64,000 nucleotides of DNA from an uncultured Clostridia bacterium (GCA_947088135.1 CAMUFJ010000004.1:13014-77013), one strand, 5' to 3'. Shown: positions 1 to 8,301, numbered from the stretch's first letter. A program made the numbers and translations. Notes: a model not told the origin generated them from the letters alone.

Positions 1-2
1 GC

Positions 3-1382
3 GAAGCTGAAATCACGCAGATGCTCGAAATGGACTATCCCGAACGCGCCGCGCTCGTCATCGGTAAATATTTCGACGAGTACGACGGGGAGAAGCTTCT
101 TTCCGCTCTGCAAGCCGCTTATGCCCGCTTCGAAGAGAACGACGCCGCCCCCCTCGTCCGCATCGAGGACGGCACTTATATTTTGGAACTCTTTCACGGG
201 CCTACTTGCGCCTTTAAGGACATGGCGCTCACCGTTTTGCCCTATCTGCTTGCGGAGGGATGCCGTTTAACGGGCGTTAAAGAAAAAATTCTCGTGCTCG
301 CCGCCACCAGCGGGGACACGGGCAAAGCCGCGCTCGAAGGCTTCAAGGACGCGGACGGGGTAAAGGTGATGACCTTTTATCCCGACGAGGGCGTTTCCAA
401 AATGCAGAAACTGCAAATGTGTACCACGGAGGGGGACAACGTAAACGTCGTTTCCGTGAAGGGCAATTTCGACGACTGCCAAACGGGCGTAAAACGCATT
501 TTCGCCTCCGAGGAATGCAAAAAGAAGCTTGCCGACAAGGGCTATGTGCTCTCCTCCGCAAACTCTATCAATATCGGGCGGTTGATTCCGCAGATCGCGT
601 ACTATTATTCGGCTTATTGCGACCTGCTTTCCTCCGGGCAAATCGAATACGGCGACAAAGTGGATTTCGCCGTGCCCACGGGGAATTTCGGCAATATTTT
701 GGCGGCGTACTATGCCAAGCAAATGGGGTTGCCCGTCGGCAAGCTCATCTGCGCGTCCAACCGCAACAACGTGCTCACCGATTTTTTCAAATGCGGAACT
801 TACGACAGCAAGCGTCCGTTTTATAAAACCATGTCGCCCTCGATGGATATTCTCGTTTCCTCCAATTTGGAACGGCTTATCTTCGAGCTTTCGGGCAGGA
901 ACGCAAAGGTTACGGCGGAGCGGATGCAGGCGCTTTCCGAGCGGGGAAAATACTCGGTCACGCGCGAGGAAACCAAGCTCTTGCAGGAAACCTTCTTCGC
1001 GGGTTGCGCCAACGAGGACGAAACCGTGGAGAGCATTTACGAATTCTTCATCGAGTACGGCTATCCGATGGATACCCATACGGGCGTTGCCATGAGCGTC
1101 GTCGGAGCATATAAAAAATCGCTCGAAGAGGACAAGACCGCCGAAGAACGCCCCGTTGTCGTCGTTTCCACCGCAAGCCCCTACAAATTCCCGCAGGACG
1201 TGCTGTACGCGCTTACGGGCAACGACGTAAAGGACAGCTTCAAGGGCGTAAAACGCATCAATCTGCTTACGGCGATGAAGGTGCCCGAAAGCCTGAAAGC
1301 CATCCGCTACAAGCCGATTCGCTTCAAGCAAATCGTTTCTCCGCAGAAGATGTTCGACGAAGTGTTGGCGTTTGCAGATTAA
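3..1382 (+). CDS. thrC: Threonine synthase, 5' end cut by window edge
   Basis: PLP enzyme that converts O-phosphohomoserine to threonine, the last step of threonine synthesis. The motif GPTCAFKDMAL carries the PLP-binding lysine in its usual FKD setting. SGDTGKAAL, SSANSINIGRL and the glycine-rich PTGNFGN phosphate loop follow in the family order. The frame is open from base 3 to the window start, and roughly the first 50 residues of a normal protein are missing, so the methionine at 21 is internal and the true start lies upstream. The C-terminus is complete and is followed at once by a hairpin terminator. Very confident in the family; no neighbouring threonine genes are visible. Confidence 0.95.
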   Translation, partial: EAEITQMLEMDYPERAALVIGKYFDEYDGEKLLSALQAAYARFEENDAAPLVRIEDGTYILELFHGPTCAFKDMALTVLPYLLAEGCRLTGVKEKILVLAATSGDTGKAALEGFKDADGVKVMTFYPDEGVSKMQKLQMCTTEGDNVNVVSVKGNFDDCQTGVKRIFASEECKKKLADKGYVLSSANSINIGRLIPQIAYYYSAYCDLLSSGQIEYGDKVDFAVPTGNFGNILAAYYAKQMGLPVGKLICASNRNNVLTDFFKCGTYDSKRPFYKTMSPSMDILVSSNLERLIFELSGRNAKVTAERMQALSERGKYSVTREETKLLQETFFAGCANEDETVESIYEFFIEYGYPMDTHTGVAMSVVGAYKKSLEEDKTAEERPVVVVSTASPYKFPQDVLYALTGNDVKDSFKGVKRINLLTAMKVPESLKAIRYKPIRFKQIVSPQKMFDEVLAFAD

Positions 1383-1397
1383 CGGAATAAAAATAAT

Positions 1398-1432
1398 AAC
1401 CCCGCCCAAGCGTTCGCTTAGGCGGGGTTTGT
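1398..1432. terminator. Intrinsic terminator shared by thrC and the XRE gene (copy 1)
   Basis: A 9-bp GC-rich arm (AACCCCGCC / GGCGGGGTT) encloses a second short stem around TTCG. It lies between the convergent ends of thrC and the XRE regulator. The minus-strand side is followed by the T-rich run, so it serves at least the regulator. An identical 35-base copy lies at 2241-2275. Confidence 0.85.
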
Positions 1433-1439
1433 CTATTCT

Positions 1440-1877
1440 TTAAATTTCTCTGCCGAGAACAAAATCGATGGAACAGCCGAGGAAGTCGGCAAGTTTTATC
1501 ACGTTATCGAGAGAGGGCTGTCTTCTGCCTTTCAACCAATCGTAATAACAGCTTTTCGTAATTTTTGCGCCTTCGTAAATTTCCTTGTCCATCATTTTGG
1601 AATTGGAGAGCGACTTTAAATAGACGATCCGCTTGGAAAAATCCTCCGGAACGTGAACATTTTTAAAGTCCTTTTCGTATTTGCGCCCGAACAAAAAGTC
1701 GATGGAGCAATGAAAATAGTCGGCAAGCTTGATCGCATTTTCCACGGTCGGCAGCTTCTCGTTTCGGATATAATCGGTGATACGGCTTTCGCTGATCCCG
1801 ATTTGTGCGGCGAGCGATTTTTGATTCAATCCGTTTTCGGAAAGAAGCTCTAAGAGCGATTCAGACAGTTTCGACAT
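1440..1877 (-). CDS. XRE-family regulator with two HTH domains
   Basis: A 145-residue DNA-binding protein made of two Cro/C1-type helix-turn-helix units. The first, about residues 5-62, includes LNQKSLAAQIGISESRITDY and ends in IDFLFGRK. The second, about residues 85-145, includes YEGAKITKSCYYDWLKGRR and ends in the matching IDFVLGRE. The shared ADYFHCSIDFLFGR / ADFLGCSIDFVLGR blocks show an internal duplication. No sensor or metal-binding domain is present. The start has a strong SD (GGGGG) at the usual distance. It is divergent from the small gene at 2020, with about 140 bp between them that hold a palindrome at 1981, so it probably controls that gene and itself. Its target is otherwise unknown. 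Confidence 0.85.
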   Translation of the reverse strand: MSKLSESLLELLSENGLNQKSLAAQIGISESRITDYIRNEKLPTVENAIKLADYFHCSIDFLFGRKYEKDFKNVHVPEDFSKRIVYLKSLSNSKMMDKEIYEGAKITKSCYYDWLKGRRQPSLDNVIKLADFLGCSIDFVLGREI

Positions 1878-1937
1878 TTTTCCCCCAAATTAGTGTTTTT
1901 TCTACAAATATTATGTTTGAGTTTCAGAATTATTTGC

Positions 1938-1966
1938 TTGCAATTCCGCGAATCAAACTTTATAAT
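1938..1966 (+). promoter_or_regulatory. Sigma-A promoter for the small gene at 2020
   Basis: TTGCAA (1938-1943), a 17-bp spacer and a perfect TATAAT (1961-1966). The transcript would begin near 1973, just before the palindrome at 1981-1992. Confidence 0.75.
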
Positions 1967-1980
1967 AGAGTTATACTAAT

Positions 1981-1992
1981 TTGTGCGCACAA
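1981..1992. promoter_or_regulatory. Perfect 12-bp palindrome, candidate operator
   Basis: TTGTGCGCACAA is its own reverse complement. It lies just downstream of the expected transcription start of the gene at 2020 and upstream of the divergent XRE gene, a typical place for a repressor site. Binding by that regulator is inferred. Confidence 0.5.
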
Positions 1993-2019
1993 TTAGGAAA
2001 AAATATAAGGAAAACAGAT

Positions 2020-2229
2020 ATGATAAACAAATTTATGGAAACCGATGAACTGATTGCAAGAAATGAACCGCAAATTACAGCCAATGAATTACTTGCGGAA
2101 ATTAAACCTTTGCTTAGCGACTTTTTTTTGGGTGAATTTGTGCAAGACGGGCGAAGCATTACATATCGTATGCCGAACAACCAATTATGGGAGATAAGCG
2201 CAAAAGAAAAAATCTGCAAGATGGAATGA
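2020..2229 (+). CDS. Small hypothetical protein (69 aa)
   Basis: I do not recognise this protein. It reads MINKFMETDELIARNEPQ at the start, is about 69 residues long, hydrophilic, without a signal peptide or membrane segment, and ends in basic KEKICKME. The ATG at 2020 is preferred over an upstream TTG at 1981 because AAGG stands 9 bases before it and because the TTG lies inside the palindrome near the transcription start. It has its own promoter, faces the double-HTH regulator and is closed by a terminator. The base composition is more AT-rich than in thrC or trpS. It may be the target or partner of the regulator, but nothing in the sequence shows its function. Confidence 0.6.
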   Translation: MINKFMETDELIARNEPQITANELLAEIKPLLSDFFLGEFVQDGRSITYRMPNNQLWEISAKEKICKME

Positions 2230-2240
2230 GGGACACAAAC

Positions 2241-2275
2241 AACCCCGCCCAAGCGTTCGCTTAGGCGGGGTTTGT
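2241..2275. terminator. Intrinsic terminator (copy 2)
   Basis: A base-for-base copy, over 35 nt, of the hairpin at 1398-1432. It closes the small gene ending at 2229 and lies before the convergent PRC-barrel gene ending at 2305. Confidence 0.85.
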
Positions 2276-2304
2276 TGCCATATGGTGAGCAGTGGCGAGC
2301 CGTA

Positions 2305-3102
2305 TTACAGGACGTTCGTCAGGGTGTTTACGGTGAGCTCTAAAAGACGGTTGTGACGGCGGGCGGAGGATATGACGGAGGGGGTAATGCGTTCCCCCGC
2401 AATCGCGATCGGCTGTCCCGCGCTGTCGTAAACGCTTTTTTTCAGCTTTCTGCCGAGCAAATTCAAACGGTTCAAAGAGTACTGTACGCCGTTTTCCGTC
2501 TGCGTGCTTGCCGTTTCGCCGAAGGGCTTTCTCGCCTCGGGCGCGGGCTTTTCGGGCGTTCCCTGCGTCGGGGAAAAGGGGAGCTGTTCGGGCGGGGTGA
2601 CGGGCGTGGGCATCGGCGTCTGAACGGGGGTGCTCGGCTGTTTCTTTTTTGCGGAAGGGGTAGACGACGCACGCGTTTTGGGTGCGCGCTTTTTCGCCGC
2701 CGCGCTGGGGTAGAGAATGAGCGTTTCCCCCCGCGCCGCGCGGGAGAGGGGAACGAGGATCTCTTTGCCGTCCTTCCATAAAACGTATTGCGGCTCGTCG
2801 CCGAGCACATAGTCGCATACGACGCCTTCAAGCTCTCCCGTGTGGGAGTAGGCGGGCGTCATCAAAGGCGAAGGCGCGCCCGTTGGGGCGGGAATGCGGG
2901 ATTTTCCTACGATGAGTGCGTCGCCGTAAGATTGGATCGCGCGGGAGGGAAGATAAAATTCTTCGTCCTCGCCGTCCGCACAGCGCAGGCAGGAAACTCC
3001 TTTGAGGGTTTGCGTGAGCGTAGCGTCGAGCACGTAGCCGAGCCGTTCCCCCGCGGGGGAGAGTAATTGTTTTCCGATAAGCGATGAGAGCTTGCGTTCC
3101 AT
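2305..3102 (-). CDS. PRC-barrel domain protein
   Basis: A 265-residue protein with a PRC-barrel-like N-terminal half: KLSSLIGKQLLSPAGERLGYVLD at residues 4-26 is the classic opening of the fold, and a second half-barrel (GELEGVVCDYVLGDEPQYVLW) follows near residues 88-110. The middle, about residues 135-200, is a low-complexity linker rich in Pro, Thr, Lys and Ala. The last about 60 residues include AGQPIAIAGERITPSVISSARRHNRLLELT, which may be another partner-binding unit. PRC barrels act in RNA processing, photosynthesis and sporulation-linked proteins, so the role here is open. No signal peptide is seen. AGGAGG stands well before the ATG. It is a single-gene unit on the minus strand. Confidence 0.7.
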   Translation of the reverse strand: MERKLSSLIGKQLLSPAGERLGYVLDATLTQTLKGVSCLRCADGEDEEFYLPSRAIQSYGDALIVGKSRIPAPTGAPSPLMTPAYSHTGELEGVVCDYVLGDEPQYVLWKDGKEILVPLSRAARGETLILYPSAAAKKRAPKTRASSTPSAKKKQPSTPVQTPMPTPVTPPEQLPFSPTQGTPEKPAPEARKPFGETASTQTENGVQYSLNRLNLLGRKLKKSVYDSAGQPIAIAGERITPSVISSARRHNRLLELTVNTLTNVL

Positions 3103-3275
3103 GTTGACCTCCTGAGCCCGCTGTTACGGGACATGATACATTATGTCATACCCCGAAGAAAGCTTCCCTACGAATTACGGGGAAACGTTACGGGTTTTGT
3201 CGAAACTGTTTTGTGCCCGTCCTGTGAAAACGGGCGCATTTTTTTGTGAAGTGCGTGAATGTGCGCTCAACCCCG

Positions 3276-3304
3276 TTGCAATTTTTCGGAAAGTATGGTA
3301 TAAT
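3276..3304 (+). promoter_or_regulatory. Sigma-A promoter of the trpS operon
   Basis: TTGCAA (3276-3281), a 17-bp spacer and TATAAT (3299-3304), about 50 bp before the trpS start. It is a near-consensus site and probably drives trpS and the closely spaced genes that follow. Confidence 0.8.
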
Positions 3305-3353
3305 TGGAATAATTAACCGAAATCGGGAGTGCGTTCCCGATACGGGGAGAGTT

Positions 3354-4349
3354 ATGGAAAAGAAAATCATGTATTCGGCGGCACAGCCGAGCGGGAAACT
3401 TACGATAGGAAATTACGTCGGCGCGATCTCCAACTGGGTGCGCTTGCAAAAGGAGTACGATTGCTTTTTTGCGATCGCCGATATGCACGCCATCACCGTA
3501 CGGCAGGAGCCGCAGGAGCTTCGCCGCCGCACCTTGGAGCTTGCGGCGCTCTATATCGCCTGCGGGCTCGAGCCCGAAGCCTGCTCGCTCTACGTGCAGT
3601 CGCAGGTGTCCGCGCACGCCGAACTCGCTTGGGTGCTCAACACGATTACCTACGTGGGCGAGATGGAACGCATGACGCAGTTTAAGGATAAATCCCGTCA
3701 GCACGCCGATAATATCAACATGGGGCTCATGGACTACCCCGTGCTGATGGCGGCGGACATTCTCTTATATCAGGCGGAGTACGTTCCCGTGGGAATCGAC
3801 CAAAAACAGCACGTGGAGATCACGCGGGATATTGCGGGGCGCTTTAACAACCGCTACGGCGCGACGTTCACCGTGCCCGAGCCTCTCATCATGAAATCGG
3901 GCGCGAAAATCATGTCTTTGCAAGAACCCGAGAAGAAGATGAGCAAGTCCGACGAAAATCCCAACGCCGTGGTGTTCCTTTCCGACGATAAGGATACGGT
4001 GATCCGCAAGTTCAAGCGCGCCGTGACGGACAGCGACAACTGCGTGCGCGCGGGCGAGGATAAACCGGGCATCACAAATTTGCTTACGATATACAGCGTC
4101 TTTCAAGGTTGCACCGTGGAGGCGGCGGAAAAGGAGTTCGCGGGCAAGGGCTACGGCGAATTCAAGCTCGCCGTGGGGGAAACGGTCGCCGACGCGCTTG
4201 CGCCCATTCAGGCGGAAGAGGCGCGGCTCCTTTCGGACAAGGCATATTTAAACGGCGTGCTCGCTTCGGGTGCGGAACGGGCGTTCAAGGCGGCGCGCAA
4301 GACGCTTTCCAAGGTCTATCGCAAAATAGGCTTTTATCGGGGTGAATGA
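3354..4349 (+). CDS. trpS: Tryptophanyl-tRNA synthetase
   Basis: Class I aminoacyl-tRNA synthetase that charges tRNA-Trp, 331 residues, the normal bacterial length. The ATP-binding HIGH-type signature is TIGNYVGA, just after SAAQPSGKL, and the KMSKS loop is KKMSKSDENP, both intact. The tryptophan-pocket segment MDYPVLMAADILLYQAEYVPVGIDQ is present. The frame is open upstream to 3246, but the ATG at 3354 is chosen because the protein then begins MEKKIMYSAAQPSGK, as in the family, has GGGGAGA before it and lies downstream of the promoter at 3276-3304. The stop overlaps the next start as ATGA. Confidence 0.97.
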   Translation: MEKKIMYSAAQPSGKLTIGNYVGAISNWVRLQKEYDCFFAIADMHAITVRQEPQELRRRTLELAALYIACGLEPEACSLYVQSQVSAHAELAWVLNTITYVGEMERMTQFKDKSRQHADNINMGLMDYPVLMAADILLYQAEYVPVGIDQKQHVEITRDIAGRFNNRYGATFTVPEPLIMKSGAKIMSLQEPEKKMSKSDENPNAVVFLSDDKDTVIRKFKRAVTDSDNCVRAGEDKPGITNLLTIYSVFQGCTVEAAEKEFAGKGYGEFKLAVGETVADALAPIQAEEARLLSDKAYLNGVLASGAERAFKAARKTLSKVYRKIGFYRGE

Positions 4350-5215
4350 CCGTGCTCGGCTACGTAAAGTACGATTTGCCCAATTTATGCGTGAAGGATT
4401 TACAGCTATACAGAGCGATGTATTGCGGACTGTGCAAGGGGATCGCAAAGTCCTGCGGACAGCGCGCTCGCATGGGGCTCACCTACGACGTCACTTTTTT
4501 GTCCGTTTTTCTGCATAATATTTTAGGAATAGACGTTAAAATAGAGAGGCAGGGATGCATTGCGCACGTGAAAAAGCGTTCGATTGCCCTAACGGACGAG
4601 TTGACGGAGGAGCTCGGCGCGCTGAATACCTTGCTCGTGTACTACAAGCTGACCGACGACATCGCGGACGGCGGAAAGGGTCGGGGCAAACGCGTATTCT
4701 TCAAAAAAGGGTTCCGTCGGGCGAAGAAGAAATATCCCGCGCTCGTAAAGCTTGTGAGCGACTATATGGCGGAGCAGGAGAAGGCGGAGAAGAGCGGGGC
4801 GAGCTCTCCCGAAATGGCGGCAGACCCGTCCGCTTGCATGATGCAGGCGCTCTCCGATCACTTTTTGAAGGAAAAGGCGAGCAAGGCGACGCGGAGCTTG
4901 TTTTACGAGTTCGGCAAATGGGTATACCTCATCGACGCTTTGGACGATTACGATAAAGACAAAAAGAAGCGGGAATACAATCCTTTCGTTCTTACCTACG
5001 GTTCGGAAAGCCGTAAGGCGCTCATGGAGGAGCACGGGGAGGAAATCTCCTTCCTGTTCGATACGAGCTTTTACGCCATGCGCGAGAGCTTGGAGGAAAT
5101 TCCGTTTTCCTTCAATCGGGATTTATCGGACAACGTGATCCTTCGCGGGCTTCCCTTGGAAACGGCGCGCGTCATGCGGGGCGAGCCGATTCGCGTAGAG
5201 AACGTGAAGATTTGA
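4346..5215 (+). CDS. DUF5685-type protein
   Basis: A 289-residue cytosolic protein that matches my memory of the DUF5685 family: an opening of the form GYV-Y-P-L-V with YRAMYCGLCKGIAKSCGQRARMGLTYDVTFLSV, where the YCGLCK cysteine pair is the hallmark. A second conserved block, YEFGKWVYLIDALDDYDKDKKKREYNPFVLTYG, lies near residues 190-222 and is acidic, as in metal-binding helical proteins. No catalytic activity is established for the family. It overlaps trpS by 4 bases and is followed 10 bases on by two proteins with cysteine-rich tails. Genes for this family and J-domain proteins often sit together, so the three may act as a unit. Confidence 0.75.
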   Translation: MTVLGYVKYDLPNLCVKDLQLYRAMYCGLCKGIAKSCGQRARMGLTYDVTFLSVFLHNILGIDVKIERQGCIAHVKKRSIALTDELTEELGALNTLLVYYKLTDDIADGGKGRGKRVFFKKGFRRAKKKYPALVKLVSDYMAEQEKAEKSGASSPEMAADPSACMMQALSDHFLKEKASKATRSLFYEFGKWVYLIDALDDYDKDKKKREYNPFVLTYGSESRKALMEEHGEEISFLFDTSFYAMRESLEEIPFSFNRDLSDNVILRGLPLETARVMRGEPIRVENVKI

Positions 5216-5225
5216 GGAAACGCAA

Positions 5226-5591
5226 ATGTTTTCGCAGGAAAATTTGGGAGATCATGAAAAATACGCCGCCGTGCGGGAAAAGCTTGCGGGCGATCCCGCC
5301 GACGAAGCGCTGACCGCGGCGCAGGAGCTTCTCGATGCGGAAAAAGAACGGGACGCAGAATGGCACTATATGCAGGCGGCGGTACACTATTATAGACGCC
5401 GATACCTCGATTGCCGGAAACGGCTGGAAACGGCGATCAAACTCGATCCGCTGAATCCCCGTTACCGCGCCGATTACGACGGATTGTTGCAAATGTCGCG
5501 CGCGGCGCAAGAAGAGCAACGCAAAAAGAGTTCCAAAGCGACGGACGGTTGCGCAGAGGGCTGTTGCGAATGCTGTTGCAACCTTTGCTGA
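5226..5591 (+). CDS. Small helical protein with cysteine-cluster tail
   Basis: A 121-residue protein. Residues about 45-90 form a TPR-like helical hairpin (AEWHYMQAAVHYYRRRYLDC, then an AIKLDPLNPRYRADYDGL block). The last 14 residues are GCAEGCCECCCNLC, eight cysteines that could bind metal or an Fe-S cluster, or form a lipidated or disulfide-bonded end. The same helical unit followed by another cysteine tail appears in the next gene, so the two are paralogues. No signal peptide is present. It lies 10 bases after the DUF5685 gene. Function unknown. Confidence 0.75.
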   Translation: MFSQENLGDHEKYAAVREKLAGDPADEALTAAQELLDAEKERDAEWHYMQAAVHYYRRRYLDCRKRLETAIKLDPLNPRYRADYDGLLQMSRAAQEEQRKKSSKATDGCAEGCCECCCNLC

Positions 5592-5635
5592 GCATTCACG
5601 CTTTCATAAATCGAAACAAAATAAGGAAAATAGAT

Positions 5636-6244
5636 ATGAGTCAAGAAAATTACAACATTTTACAGGTGAACGAAACCGCGACCGACGAGGAGATCACGGC
5701 TTCCTACGAACAGCTCAAAGCCAAGTACAACGAGGACAAGTGGCTGGACGGAGAGGCGGGAAATGAAGCCGCGCGCATGCTCGGCAAGCTCGACGCCGCC
5801 TATAAAGAGGTGATGGACGAGCGCCGGGAACGCAGGCAGAACACGAGCGGGGACAGCGCGTACGAGGAAGTTTCCAAGTGCATCCGAAGCGGCGATATTG
5901 CGCGCGCGCAGAGCCTTCTTGACGGCTTCAACGAGCGCACGGCCGAGTGGCATTATCTGCAATCGGTGGTATTCTATAAAAAGAATTGGATGAACGAGAG
6001 CAAAAAACAGCTCGAAATCGCCATGCAGATGGACGGCGGAAACGCCAAGTACCGCGAGGCGTACGAGAAGCTTAACGCCCGCGCCGATTACAACACGAAG
6101 ACGGGCGGCGCGCCCAATACCAATCCCAACGTCAATTCGGGCGACGAGCAGATGGGCGGGAATTGGTGCGCCAACTGCGCAAGCTTTTGCTACACCTATC
6201 TCTGCATCAACTGCCTGTGCAATATGTGCTGTAACTGCCGCTGA
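5636..6244 (+). CDS. J-domain protein with TPR-like unit and cysteine-rich tail
   Basis: A 202-residue protein in three parts. Residues 1-62 are J-domain-like (ENYNILQVNETATDEEITASY), but no canonical HPD tripeptide is seen where it would be expected, so Hsp70 stimulation is doubtful. Residues about 75-145 carry the AEWHYLQSVVFYKKNWMNES helical unit shared with the upstream gene. The C-terminal about 30 residues hold nine cysteines in WCANCASFC, LCINCLCNMCCNC. The ATG at 5636 is chosen over an upstream in-frame start because AAGGA precedes it and the J-domain begins there. It ends 2 bases before the next gene. Confidence 0.8.
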   Translation: MSQENYNILQVNETATDEEITASYEQLKAKYNEDKWLDGEAGNEAARMLGKLDAAYKEVMDERRERRQNTSGDSAYEEVSKCIRSGDIARAQSLLDGFNERTAEWHYLQSVVFYKKNWMNESKKQLEIAMQMDGGNAKYREAYEKLNARADYNTKTGGAPNTNPNVNSGDEQMGGNWCANCASFCYTYLCINCLCNMCCNCR

Positions 6245-6246
6245 GT

Positions 6247-6795
6247 ATGAAACGCCCGTCCAAATCTTACGAGATCGCACTGTCGGCGATCGCCTGCGCC
6301 TTTGCGGCGATCGCGCTCACGATCGGCTCGTACGTGAGCACCCTGCTCCCGTCGGGTTATATTTTGGCGGTGTTTGCGCTCATGCTTCCGCTCGCCAAAG
6401 GTTTTATTTGGGGAAACGCGCTCGCGTTCGCGGGCGCGTCGCTTCTCGCTTTTCTCTTTAACATCGGCGGGGTTTTAAAGCTCATTCCCTTTTTCATGTT
6501 TTTGGGGTTGCATCCGCTCGTGAACTTTCTGCAAAAGAAATTCGTGCGGAGCAAAATTCTCAACGGGGTCGTGTTTGCGGTAAAGGCGCTTTGGTTCGAC
6601 GGAATGCTGCTCTTTACTTGGTTTGTGCTCACCCCCGTTTTCGGGTTCGCCGAGCTTACGTTTTACGACGTTTTGGAAAAATATCTTTGGTATCTTGTCT
6701 TTTTCGGCGGGACTGCGCTGTTTGCGGCGTACGACTTTGCCATCTTCCTCTGTCAGCGCGCGATGGACACGGTTGTGAAGCGTTTGAGGAAGTAG
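6247..6795 (+). CDS. Integral membrane protein, about five or six TM segments
   Basis: A 182-residue hydrophobic protein. After a short basic N-terminus (MKRPSKSYE), membrane segments run through AIACAFAAIALTIGSYV, ILAVFALMLPLAKGFIWG, ALAFAGASLLAFLFNIGG, LIPFFMFLGLHPLVNF, GMLLFTWFVLTPVFGF and YLVFFGGTALFAAYDFAIFL. The layout recalls small-molecule-binding S components of ECF transporters, but no diagnostic motif is seen and no ECF ATPase gene is nearby, so this is only a suggestion. It follows the J-domain gene by 2 bases and precedes rlmD, so it is probably co-transcribed with the trpS run. Confidence 0.65.
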   Translation: MKRPSKSYEIALSAIACAFAAIALTIGSYVSTLLPSGYILAVFALMLPLAKGFIWGNALAFAGASLLAFLFNIGGVLKLIPFFMFLGLHPLVNFLQKKFVRSKILNGVVFAVKALWFDGMLLFTWFVLTPVFGFAELTFYDVLEKYLWYLVFFGGTALFAAYDFAIFLCQRAMDTVVKRLRK

Positions 6796-6825
6796 CGGCG
6801 GGAATTTGTTTGCGGGAGGCTTGTT

Positions 6826-8211
6826 TTGGAAAAAAACGAAACGATCGTTGCCGTTGCGGACGGATTGGGGACGAACGGAGAGGGTATCGTACGGCACGAG
6901 GGGGTCACGCTTTTCGTGCCTTATCTCATTTCGGGTGAAAAAGCGCAAATTAAAATTTTAAAGCGGAAAGGAAACGTCGCTTACGGCAAGGCGGAGGAAG
7001 TGTTGACGCCCGCCGAGGAACGGGTGCGTCCCGTCTGCCCCGTGTTCGGGAAATGCGGGGGCTGTCAGCTCCAACACCTGCGTTACCGCTCCCAGCTCAA
7101 ATTCAAAACCCGCCTCGTAAAAGACACCCTGCGCAGGATCGGCGGGATCGAAGTACCCGTCAACGAGTGCGAGCGCAGTGAAAAAGAATACGCCTATCGG
7201 AATAAATTGCAGTTGCCCATCGGGCGGAGCGGGGGCGAGAACGTCATCGGTTTTTATGCGGAACGTTCGCACCGGATCGTTCCCGCCTCCTCCTGTGCGC
7301 TTCATCCCGAATGGGCGGAGAAGCTTATTTCCGCCTTGCACACTTTTATGCAGACCTGCGGGCTGGACGGCTACGACGAACAGACGGGGGAGGGACAGCT
7401 CCGCCATATCGTGGTGAGAGAGCTCAGAGGTCGCTTTCTTGTCACTCTTGTTGCGACGGTGCGGGAAATCAAGGGGATCGATTATCTCCTCTATCTTTTG
7501 GATCAAATTTTCGGCGAGTACAGTTTTTTCCTCAATATCAACCGCGAAAAGACCAACGTGATTTTCGGCAAGGAGCATATTTTGCTCAAAGGCAAGGAAT
7601 CGTTCGAATGCATCGATTGCGGAGTGACCTTCGAGGCGGGCGCGCAGACTTTCGTACAGGTCAACGAAAACGTGCGCACCAAGCTTTACGAAAAGGCGCT
7701 TTCCTTTGTGGAAGAGGGGGAAACGGCGATAGACTGCTATGCGGGCGGCGGCTTGCTCACCGCCATGCTTGCCAAAAAGTGCGGTAAGGCGTACGGGATC
7801 GAAATCGTTCCCGAGGCGTGCGAATGCGCCGACGCCGTGCGCGATAAAAACGGACTTGAAGGAAACATGACCAATCTTTGCGGAAGGGTGGAGGATTTAA
7901 TCGGCGGCGTTTTGCAAAAAGCGCCCTCCGCAACCGTATTGCTCGATCCGCCCCGCGCGGGCGTGGCGCGCAGCGTTTTGAATACGATCATGGCGCAGAG
8001 AATAGAGCGGCTGATCATGATTTCCTGCGACCCCGCGACTTTGGCGCGCGATCTGGGCATTTTAACGGGCACGCTCGTGGAAACGGCGGGCGGGGAGCTC
8101 ATGAAATCGGACGGCGCGGACGGCGTTTATAAAATCGAATTCGTACAGCCTTTTGATATGTTCCCGCAGACCAAGCACGTCGAAACGCTCGTCGTGTTGC
8201 AAAGGAAATAA
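6826..8211 (+). CDS. rlmD: 23S rRNA (uracil-C5) methyltransferase RlmD/RlmCD type
   Basis: SAM-dependent enzyme that makes 5-methyluridine in 23S rRNA, 461 residues. An N-terminal TRAM RNA-binding domain (residues 1-60) is followed by the Fe-S ligand motif Cys71-x5-Cys77-x2-Cys80 in CPVFGKCGGCQ, with the fourth likely ligand in SSCALHPEW near 156. The SAM site is IDCYAGGGLLTAMLA and the catalytic loop is LLDPPRAG followed by MISCDPATLARD, with nucleophile Cys401. The start is a TTG with GGGAGG about 8 bases upstream. In single-membrane bacteria one enzyme often modifies both U747 and U1939 (RlmCD), so the exact target is not settled. Confidence 0.92.
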   Translation: MEKNETIVAVADGLGTNGEGIVRHEGVTLFVPYLISGEKAQIKILKRKGNVAYGKAEEVLTPAEERVRPVCPVFGKCGGCQLQHLRYRSQLKFKTRLVKDTLRRIGGIEVPVNECERSEKEYAYRNKLQLPIGRSGGENVIGFYAERSHRIVPASSCALHPEWAEKLISALHTFMQTCGLDGYDEQTGEGQLRHIVVRELRGRFLVTLVATVREIKGIDYLLYLLDQIFGEYSFFLNINREKTNVIFGKEHILLKGKESFECIDCGVTFEAGAQTFVQVNENVRTKLYEKALSFVEEGETAIDCYAGGGLLTAMLAKKCGKAYGIEIVPEACECADAVRDKNGLEGNMTNLCGRVEDLIGGVLQKAPSATVLLDPPRAGVARSVLNTIMAQRIERLIMISCDPATLARDLGILTGTLVETAGGELMKSDGADGVYKIEFVQPFDMFPQTKHVETLVVLQRK

Positions 8212-8301
8212 GGGTTTCATTGGCGGGAGAAATTAAAAGACGGCGTTTTTGCTATCGGAGGACGGAGGAAGAGACCAAAACAAATTATTTTTAAAAAACG
8301 A

